Assembly (NCBI GenBank): GCA_946628495.1 | Contig: CAMOWQ010000008.1 | Location: 1-35,905, forward strand | Length of the DNA stretch: 35,905 nucleotides | Direction: 5' to 3' | DNA from: an uncultured Treponema sp. | Lineage (GTDB): Bacteria; Spirochaetota; Spirochaetia; Treponematales; Treponemataceae | Part shown: piece after piece, positions 30,055 to 35,905 of the stretch | How positions within the stretch are numbered: position 1 is the first letter of the stretch | Layout: the number at the start of each line of letters is the position of its first letter | The notes under the pieces: model-generated | The model's input: only the letters and a program-made list of their open reading frames with translations | What the model was told of the DNA's origin: nothing | Databases searched by the model: none | Translations under genes and position numbers: made by a program

Positions 30055-32703
30055 ATGAAAAAATCTATTTTGTCAGTTTTTGCGGTTGTTTTAGGCGGTG
30101 TATCAGTTTTTGCGGCTGATTTTAAATCGGATTTTAAGCCATTTAAGTTTGCGGGGCGGCCGGCGGAAGGTACAATTGCCGACTGTTCATCTATGAATGT
30201 GCCTATTACAGAAAACGAACGCATTATTGTTGGTGATGACGGGCATCTTTATGCGGCAGGAAAACGCATTAGAATTTTTGGTACGAATATTTCGCAGTTT
30301 CCGCCTGTAGAAGAAGCTGAATATTGGGCAAAAACGATTGCATCTCAGGGATATAATTGCGTGCGTTTTCATCATACTGATTCAGATTGGGCAGATTGTT
30401 TTTTTACGCACGATGCAGGCTGGAAACGGCATTGGTTTGATGAATCTGCCTTTGAACGTTTTGATAAATTTTTTTATGAGCTTAAAAAAGCCGGTGTTTA
30501 CAGCAATATAAATCTTCTTACGGGGCGTACAATTCGTCCCGATTCAAAAAATAAATTGCCGGTTGAATTAAAACAGGTAAAAGACTGGAAAGACAGGCAT
30601 TGTTACGGTTTTTGGAATGAACTTGCACGTGAAGAACAGGAAAAATATGCCGAAAAAATCCTTAATCATAAAAATCCTTACACGGGCTTAACGTATGCAG
30701 AAGACCCTGCTGTTGCTTTTGTAGAAATCAATAACGAAAATTCAATGACAAAAGGCTATCTTGATGGCACTCTCAATCGTTTTCCTGCAAAGCTTACGGA
30801 AGAACTTGATGTTTTGTGGACGGATTTTCTTAAACAGAAGGGATTTTCCTATCAGTCGCTGGTAAAAAAGTTTAATTCAAATGAAAAAACTGGTACGAAT
30901 CTTATTTCGGGAAAAGGTAATCTTGAACAGCATAGTGGAGCAAAAGCAGAACTTACAGAAAAGGGTAAAGATGTTCGGATAAAAGTAAATGCAAACGGTT
31001 CTGCGGGCTGGCATGTTCAGTATGATTTGTATGGTTTTATTACCGAGCCGCAGCAGATGTATACAATTTCGTTTAAGGCAAAGGCATCTCAAGAAGCTTC
31101 CGTCGATATTTCAGTAATGATGAATCATGATCCCTGGAGCAGCCTTGGTTTTTCAAAAAATGTAAAGCTTAGTAAAGAATGGAAAGATTATTCGTTCACA
31201 GTTGCTCTTCTTAATGCTGATGAAAAACCTCGCTTTACGATTGGCGGTATGGGAATAAGTGCTGGTACTGTTTTTGAATTTTCTGATATTCAGCTGCGAA
31301 AAGGCGGCAATGTTGTTTGTGTTGAAAAAAGCGCGTTGAATACTAATGAAGCGGCTGCGAAGAACGTAGCGTCAAATAATGCCGATTCAAAGTTTATTGT
31401 AAAATTCCCATCTTTAGAAAAATATAATGAATCGCCACTGGAATTAAGAATTCTTATAGCGGAATTTTTGTGTCAGATAGAAGCCGATTATTGGGGCAGC
31501 ATGAATGATTATCTGAAACAAAATCTTGGTATAAAGGCTTTAACATTTGGTACGGCCCTTCCTTGTGCACCTGTTCGTGTTATGAGTAAGTTTGATGTTG
31601 TTGATTCCCATGCCTACTGGAATCATCCGGCTTTTCCTGCAACAAGCTGGAATACAAGCGATTATTATGTAAAAAATCAGAGCCTTTTAACTGCTGATGA
31701 TGGCGGAACTCTTACAAATCTTGCAAAACTTCGGGTTTACGGTAAACCTTTTTCTGTAACCGAATATGATCATCCGTATCCGAATCAGTTTTCGGCCGAA
31801 ATGATGCCAATGCTAGCGGTTTATGCTAGTTTGCAGGATTGGGATTGTGTTTATACTTTCTGTTATGATCTTTCGCAAAAAAATCCTGAAACTGCAAAAA
31901 TTACGGGTTATTTTGACCAGGCGAATAATCCTTCAAAAATTGCAGCGGTTCCTGTCGCTTCTCGTATTTTCCGTGAATTCAAAATTAAACCGTTTGAAAA
32001 AGCCTTATCGTATACAATAACACCTCAATCTGAATATAAGGCAATTTCTCAAAAAGGCAGCGCATGGAATGTTGTTCCGCCGGAAAGTTTTGGTGTTTCG
32101 TCAAAAGATGCACTTTTTTGTATGGTTGGCGCTGTTATAAAAGACAATGGAACTTCTGATGGATTGCAGGTTTATAAAACGTCTGAATCGGCACAAAAAA
32201 ATTCCGACAGCAATGAATATATTAATCGCAACGGCTGCACTAACCGGATTTATAACTGGAATTCTAAAAATGGCTATTTTATTTATAATGATGATGAAGC
32301 TTTTGCCAGTATTTCAATGCCTGATGTAATTTTGCCGATTGAATCTGCATTTTTCCCTGTTGAAGATTTTGCATCTGTTGCAGGTGTAAAAATAGATGAT
32401 TCGCACTGGCTTGTTTTTTCTTGTTCATGGAGTGGAAATCTTGACGAAAAATTACGGGAGTATGGAAAGGTACCTAACGGAAATTTACTTATAAGAGATA
32501 ACGTAAATCTTACTACTGAATATTCTGGAAGTGGTTCTGTAGCAGTTGCACTTGGTTCAAAAGGAAAGCTTTTGTTTAATAATGATTCTAATTCATTGTG
32601 GAAAGTTTATGCACTTAATACAGATGGAAGTCGTGGAAAGGAATGTAAAAATATGTTCATATCACAGGCTGATAAAACCTTGTGGTATGAGCTTGTAAAA
32701 TAG
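30055..32703 (+). CDS. Secreted glycoside hydrolase (clan-A/GH5-like catalytic fold) with embedded CBM-like domain
   Basis: Signal peptide MKKSILSVFAVVLGGVSVFA; GKRIRIFGTNISQFPP ... GYNCVRFHHTDSDWAD; VAFVEINNENS (acid/base region); FSVTEYDHPYPNQF (nucleophile region); beta-sandwich-like segment SAGWHVQYDLYG..MYTISFKAKA..GMGISAGTVFEFSDIQLRKG. Confidence 0.78.
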   Translation: MKKSILSVFAVVLGGVSVFAADFKSDFKPFKFAGRPAEGTIADCSSMNVPITENERIIVGDDGHLYAAGKRIRIFGTNISQFPPVEEAEYWAKTIASQGYNCVRFHHTDSDWADCFFTHDAGWKRHWFDESAFERFDKFFYELKKAGVYSNINLLTGRTIRPDSKNKLPVELKQVKDWKDRHCYGFWNELAREEQEKYAEKILNHKNPYTGLTYAEDPAVAFVEINNENSMTKGYLDGTLNRFPAKLTEELDVLWTDFLKQKGFSYQSLVKKFNSNEKTGTNLISGKGNLEQHSGAKAELTEKGKDVRIKVNANGSAGWHVQYDLYGFITEPQQMYTISFKAKASQEASVDISVMMNHDPWSSLGFSKNVKLSKEWKDYSFTVALLNADEKPRFTIGGMGISAGTVFEFSDIQLRKGGNVVCVEKSALNTNEAAAKNVASNNADSKFIVKFPSLEKYNESPLELRILIAEFLCQIEADYWGSMNDYLKQNLGIKALTFGTALPCAPVRVMSKFDVVDSHAYWNHPAFPATSWNTSDYYVKNQSLLTADDGGTLTNLAKLRVYGKPFSVTEYDHPYPNQFSAEMMPMLAVYASLQDWDCVYTFCYDLSQKNPETAKITGYFDQANNPSKIAAVPVASRIFREFKIKPFEKALSYTITPQSEYKAISQKGSAWNVVPPESFGVSSKDALFCMVGAVIKDNGTSDGLQVYKTSESAQKNSDSNEYINRNGCTNRIYNWNSKNGYFIYNDDEAFASISMPDVILPIESAFFPVEDFASVAGVKIDDSHWLVFSCSWSGNLDEKLREYGKVPNGNLLIRDNVNLTTEYSGSGSVAVALGSKGKLLFNNDSNSLWKVYALNTDGSRGKECKNMFISQADKTLWYELVK

Positions 32704-32760
32704 AATCAGTCTAAACTTTAAATTGCTATATTTGAACACAAATTCTGTTTATAGATTTGC

Positions 32761-34008
32761 TTATTTTGATTTTATGTAATATTCATGCACAAGACTTTTA
32801 TAGCCAAGTTTTTTCATGTCTTCGTAGGTGATTTTATAGTTGCCTTTGTAGTGGCGGCCGCTATAAAGATAGCGGATGTTTTCCTGTAAATAGCGGTCTA
32901 CAAGCTCAAGGCTTTTTGTTGTAGTGATTACCGGAAAATACCAGCGTTTCCAGCAGAAATCTTCGTATTCTTCATTTCTTTCGGAATTTTCTAGTGATTC
33001 TTGCAAAACATCTCCAAAGAAGAGTTTGTTAAAATGCCAGATTAAAATGCCTGCAACTTTTTCAAAGCTTTCGTTTTTGCGGCTTTTCCATACATAAAGC
33101 CCCTTTGCTCTTTTTGCAATTTTCCGCTTAATTTTTTTTACAGTGGAAGAAGAAAGATCAAACTCTCCATCTTTATAACTAAGACCAAGAAAATCCCAGA
33201 CTTGGCCTGGATTTGTTTTTATGCATTTTTGGGGATTTATTTCCAATCCTTCTTTTTCTATAAAATCGAAAAGAAGAGTCTGATATTTTTCCATTTCTTC
33301 TTCTGTGTCGCACAATAAAAGTATATCATCTGAATATCTGAAGTAGGGGATATCAACTTTTGTAAAATATTCATCCATCTCTGTAAGGTAAAGATTTGCG
33401 AACCAGCCACCTAAAGGACAGCCCGCCATAGCACCGCGTTTTTCTTCTATCAGTTTATCTTCAAAATAACTTTTGTTTTGTGTCAAAAGATTTACAAGAA
33501 AGGTCTGCAGTAAAGAATCATCACTGATTGCATCTTTCACTTTTTTAACAAGACGCTCAACAGGAATAGAATTGAAATAATTGTGAACATCTGCTTTAAG
33601 TACATATTTTTTTTCAAGGTCTGGAATGGAGCGTAATTTTGCACAGACATTTTTTATAGAGTGATTTTTTCTGAAAGAATAACAGTTGTCGCTGAACAAA
33701 AAATCATATTTATTCATAAGCCAGACTAAAGCTTTTAGAAGATATTTGTCTGAGCCATAAAATGCATATATTATACGCTTCTTATCCGAATTCATTTTGT
33801 TGATAAAATGTTTTGTCGGGTAATCAACATTCAGATTTGAGATTAGTTTTTTTGCGGCTAAAAGATATTCCCCGGAGTCGACAAAAGCTTTGAGCTCTTT
33901 TTCTTCCTTCCTGAAAAAATGTCTTTCCAGCTCTCCCTCTTCAATAAAGTCCTGCCAGACCTTTTTATCGCAAAGGGCATATAAAAGAGAATTAGAAGGG
34001 GACATCAT
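32761..34008 (-). CDS. Reverse transcriptase (RNA-directed DNA polymerase), subclass unresolved
   Basis: RT motifs: SDNCYSFRKNHSIKNV, YVLKADVHNYFNSIP (motif with catalytic D), GAMAGCPLGGWFANLYLTEMDEYF, YFRYSDDILLLC (YxDD), LEINPQKC, VWDFLGLSYKDGEFDLS. Confidence 0.88.
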   Translation of the reverse strand: MMSPSNSLLYALCDKKVWQDFIEEGELERHFFRKEEKELKAFVDSGEYLLAAKKLISNLNVDYPTKHFINKMNSDKKRIIYAFYGSDKYLLKALVWLMNKYDFLFSDNCYSFRKNHSIKNVCAKLRSIPDLEKKYVLKADVHNYFNSIPVERLVKKVKDAISDDSLLQTFLVNLLTQNKSYFEDKLIEEKRGAMAGCPLGGWFANLYLTEMDEYFTKVDIPYFRYSDDILLLCDTEEEMEKYQTLLFDFIEKEGLEINPQKCIKTNPGQVWDFLGLSYKDGEFDLSSSTVKKIKRKIAKRAKGLYVWKSRKNESFEKVAGILIWHFNKLFFGDVLQESLENSERNEEYEDFCWKRWYFPVITTTKSLELVDRYLQENIRYLYSGRHYKGNYKITYEDMKKLGYKSLVHEYYIKSK

Positions 34009-35527
34009 CTGGGAAATCTTCTGAACTAGCAGGGAAGCCTTCTGAACTAGCAGGGAAGCCTTCTGAACTATTATTTAATTTATCATTACAAAAGATTTCA
34101 TAACTGTTATTTTCTCTTTTATCACGAAAAGCTTCATAACTATCATAAAATTTCTGTAACGAAGTGGAATTAGAATAATCTTCCGAATATGTTCTTGAAT
34201 ATTTTGTTTGCCATTTTTGGGGTCTGTAATTACTGACCGGTTCTTTTTGTTTGAATTTTGTATCCGGAGCAAACTGAAACAAAGGAATTAATTCTGGAAA
34301 AGAATAATCTTTAGAAATCTTTTCATAAGTAAATGCTGAAGGATGAACTTTCTGTAAATCGATTTTTGATAAAAAATCAGCTTTAAGCTGTTCGCAATTT
34401 AAAAATGCTTCGCCTCTGATGTCTTTAAAATCATCTTCAAAAGTTATATCTGTCAGTTGCCTGCAATCTCGAAAAGCAAAACCGCATATTGTTTCAAACT
34501 TCTGTGGAAATTGGAAGCTCTTAATACTGGAAAAGGCAAAAGCACTGTTTCCAATACAGCGTAATCCTGAAATATCTCCGCTTATTTCTTTTATGCCGCT
34601 GTTCGTAAAACAGTTTTTTGGAATGAGCGTGATGTTTTTATTAAGAACTACGGTTTCCAGCATTTTTGTATTCATAAAGGCAGCAGGTTTTATAGTTTCT
34701 ACATTTTCACCAAGAATCACTTTTTTTACATTTGTATTTGCAAAACATTCTGCTCCTATTGTTTTTACATAGGAAGGAACAGTAACAATTTCTTCTTCTC
34801 CATAATAGTATTCTGCAATACTGTCATTTTCACCGCGGACAGCAAAGCCATCTTTCAGGAAAGGAAAATCAAAATCCTTTAGATTAATTTTTGTTCCGGT
34901 AAAGGCATCTTTTTCTATCCACTGTATGCTTTGGGGCAGATTTATTTTTGAAAGTTTTGAACAATTGAAAAAGGCCGCTTTTTGTATGAGCTTAACACCT
35001 TCCGAGAGAATTACTTCTTCCAGTTCCGGGCAGTTATAAAAAGTCTTAAAAGTAACGATTTCAATATTTTTTCCTAACTTTGCCTTTTTTAGATATGGTA
35101 AATTTGCAAAACACTGCTGGCCGATATATTCTACAGAATCAGGTAAATCAATTTCTTTTATTTTTGAATAGAAAAAAGATTGATAATGGAAGGCAGAAGG
35201 TTCAATATATTTTAAGCCGTCATTAAATTGTATCTTTTCAATACTTGTTCCTGCAAAGGCATTCGCTCTGATTAATTTCATTGTAGAAGGAAAGATAAGG
35301 TTTTTTATTTCTTTGCAAGGATTTTGTGTGGCATATTTTATGTGCAGGCTGCAAAGTCTGCCAAGACATTTATATCCTTCCGGAATTATTAAGGTGTCTG
35401 CATTAATATTATTTTCAATATGAGAGGGACTCTGATTTCCCGGTGCAAACTGTTCTGAAAGAGGATATAATGGTATTGATTCAGATGATTGAATTTTATA
35501 AAAACGATTTTTATCAAAGGTAATCAT
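33992..35527 (-). CDS. BspA-like (LRR_5 type) leucine-rich-repeat protein
   Basis: Repeated IKEIDLPDSVEYIGQQCFANLPYLKKAKLGKNIEIVTFKTFYNCPELEEVILSEGVKLIQKAAFFNCSKLSKINLPQSIQWIEKDAF units; no signal peptide. Start re-assigned to ATG at 35527 after SD gggagcagg. Confidence 0.85.
   Translation of the reverse strand: MITFDKNRFYKIQSSESIPLYPLSEQFAPGNQSPSHIENNINADTLIIPEGYKCLGRLCSLHIKYATQNPCKEIKNLIFPSTMKLIRANAFAGTSIEKIQFNDGLKYIEPSAFHYQSFFYSKIKEIDLPDSVEYIGQQCFANLPYLKKAKLGKNIEIVTFKTFYNCPELEEVILSEGVKLIQKAAFFNCSKLSKINLPQSIQWIEKDAFTGTKINLKDFDFPFLKDGFAVRGENDSIAEYYYGEEEIVTVPSYVKTIGAECFANTNVKKVILGENVETIKPAAFMNTKMLETVVLNKNITLIPKNCFTNSGIKEISGDISGLRCIGNSAFAFSSIKSFQFPQKFETICGFAFRDCRQLTDITFEDDFKDIRGEAFLNCEQLKADFLSKIDLQKVHPSAFTYEKISKDYSFPELIPLFQFAPDTKFKQKEPVSNYRPQKWQTKYSRTYSEDYSNSTSLQKFYDSYEAFRDKRENNSYEIFCNDKLNNSSEGFPASSEGFPASSEDFPDDVPF
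34011..34073. repeat. Three tandem 21-bp repeats at the 3' end of the LRR gene, just upstream of the RT start
   Basis: gggaaatcttctgaactagca / gggaagccttctgaactagca / gggaagccttctgaactatta; encodes SSEGFPASSEGFPASSEDFP. Confidence 0.95.
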
Positions 35528-35544
35528 TTTTCCTGCTCCCAAAA

Positions 35545-35683
35545 AAAGAAGCAGGGAAATAAGTTTATGGTACTACCCACCGAAGACCGGACTTTACTAA
35601 AACCTGAGTATCTGCAAACCCTTTTTTTTAAGGTTTTAGCTTCGTCATTAGCAGATGTATATTATACGTTTCCCTGCTTCTTT
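35545..35683 (-). ncRNA. Putative structured 5' leader/ncRNA of the LRR-RT operon
   Basis: Perfect 15-bp inverted repeat aaagaagcagggaaa (35545-35559) / tttccctgcttcttt (35669-35683); inner stems ctaaaacct (35597-35605)/aggttttag (35631-35639) and cgaag (35581-35585)/cttcg (35640-35644); crossing pair atctgc (35610-35615)/gcagat (35651-35656). Confidence 0.6.
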
Positions 35684-35689
35684 ATATTT

Positions 35690-35718
35690 ATTATAGTATG
35701 ATAATTAGTAATCGACAA
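35690..35718 (-). promoter_or_regulatory. Sigma-70-type promoter for the leader-LRR-RT transcript
   Basis: On the minus strand TTGTCG - 17 bp - TATAAT (-10 = complement of 35690-35695); predicted +1 at about 35682-35683, the start of the inverted-repeat arm. Confidence 0.55.
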
Positions 35719-35823
35719 TTGAAAAGCCTGGTCTGAAATAAATATCAGGCATGTAGGAAACTTATAAGGAGGATTTCAGCTTATTATTGCTCAAACTTTG
35801 CCATATCGCTAAAATGATGAGTT

Positions 35824-35905
35824 ATGGAAAATACAAAGCGTACTGTCACCTGCGGCGAGCTTCGCAAGAGTGATGTTGGTAAGAAAGTTGTTTTGAATGG
35901 TTGGG
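35824..35905 (+). CDS. aspS: Aspartyl-tRNA synthetase, 5' fragment (runs off window)
   Basis: Translation MENTKRTVTCGELRKSDVGKKVVLNGW matches the conserved AspS N-terminus (R T x x C G E L R x x D V G K x V x L x G W). Confidence 0.85.
   Translation, partial: MENTKRTVTCGELRKSDVGKKVVLNGW

Noticed and set aside
34419-34772. 117-aa plus-strand ORF inside the LRR gene
   Set aside because: Antisense of LRR repeats; no start signals.
32761-35683. Diversity-generating retroelement (RT plus variable LRR protein)
   Set aside because: No template/variable repeat pair with A-specific differences was seen, and the RT motif reads CPLGGWFANLYL rather than the DGR xGxxxSQ. Not excluded if a TR lies outside the window.
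35545-35683. Classical retron msr-msd
   Set aside because: Inverted-repeat ends resemble a1/a2, but the RT lacks obvious retron-specific motifs and is separated from the element by the LRR gene; I cannot place a branching G. Kept only as a structured ncRNA.
35545-35683. Ordinary intrinsic terminator for upstream transcription
   Set aside because: The arms are separated by 109 nt and the first arm coincides with a predicted promoter +1, which does not fit a simple terminator.
35765-35823. Leader peptide upstream of aspS using the aaggagg at about 35767
   Set aside because: The Shine-Dalgarno-like sequence is not followed by an ATG at suitable spacing and the only nearby TTG frame is out of frame with aspS; too weak to report.
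1-35905. CRISPR arrays, tRNA/rRNA genes, insertion sequences
   Set aside because: No regularly spaced direct repeats, no tRNA/rRNA signatures and no transposase ORF found by reading the window.

Overview
The window reads as chromosomal DNA from a spirochete, most likely Treponema. Evidence for this is an endoflagellar FlaB flagellin with a nearby FlgM, low-GC codon usage and Treponema-like gene content. Most of it is housekeeping or metabolic: FlaB, a phosphofructokinase, an FMN-dependent alpha-hydroxy-acid oxidase-like protein, a WecA/MraY-type glycosyl-phosphotransferase, a GHKL-ATPase/HDOD fusion, two SpoU/TrmH methyltransferases, an iron-containing alcohol dehydrogenase, FlgM, RsmI, a carbohydrate ABC transporter, FtsK, a YchJ-like SEC-C protein, a hemolysin III-like membrane protein, a clan-A type glycoside hydrolase and the 5' end of aspS. 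Two regions stand out. (1) 18038-27543 looks like a complete RiPP/secretion locus. It has a radical SAM-SPASM maturase with an unusual insertion and C-terminal extension, two proteins with nearly identical double-glycine leaders ending NGG|CSGSCSG (one carrying a papain/C39-like domain as cargo), a Sec-type secreted protein, a C39-peptidase ABC transporter, an HlyD-like adaptor and a TolC-like protein. (2) 32761-35700 (minus strand) is a BspA-like leucine-rich-repeat gene translationally overlapped by a reverse transcriptase gene. It is preceded by a structured leader with a perfect 15-bp inverted repeat, an inner stem, a possible pseudoknot, a promoter placing +1 at the outer arm, and an arm that can alternatively pair with the LRR gene's Shine-Dalgarno. 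All family assignments are from motif reading; no database searches were possible.
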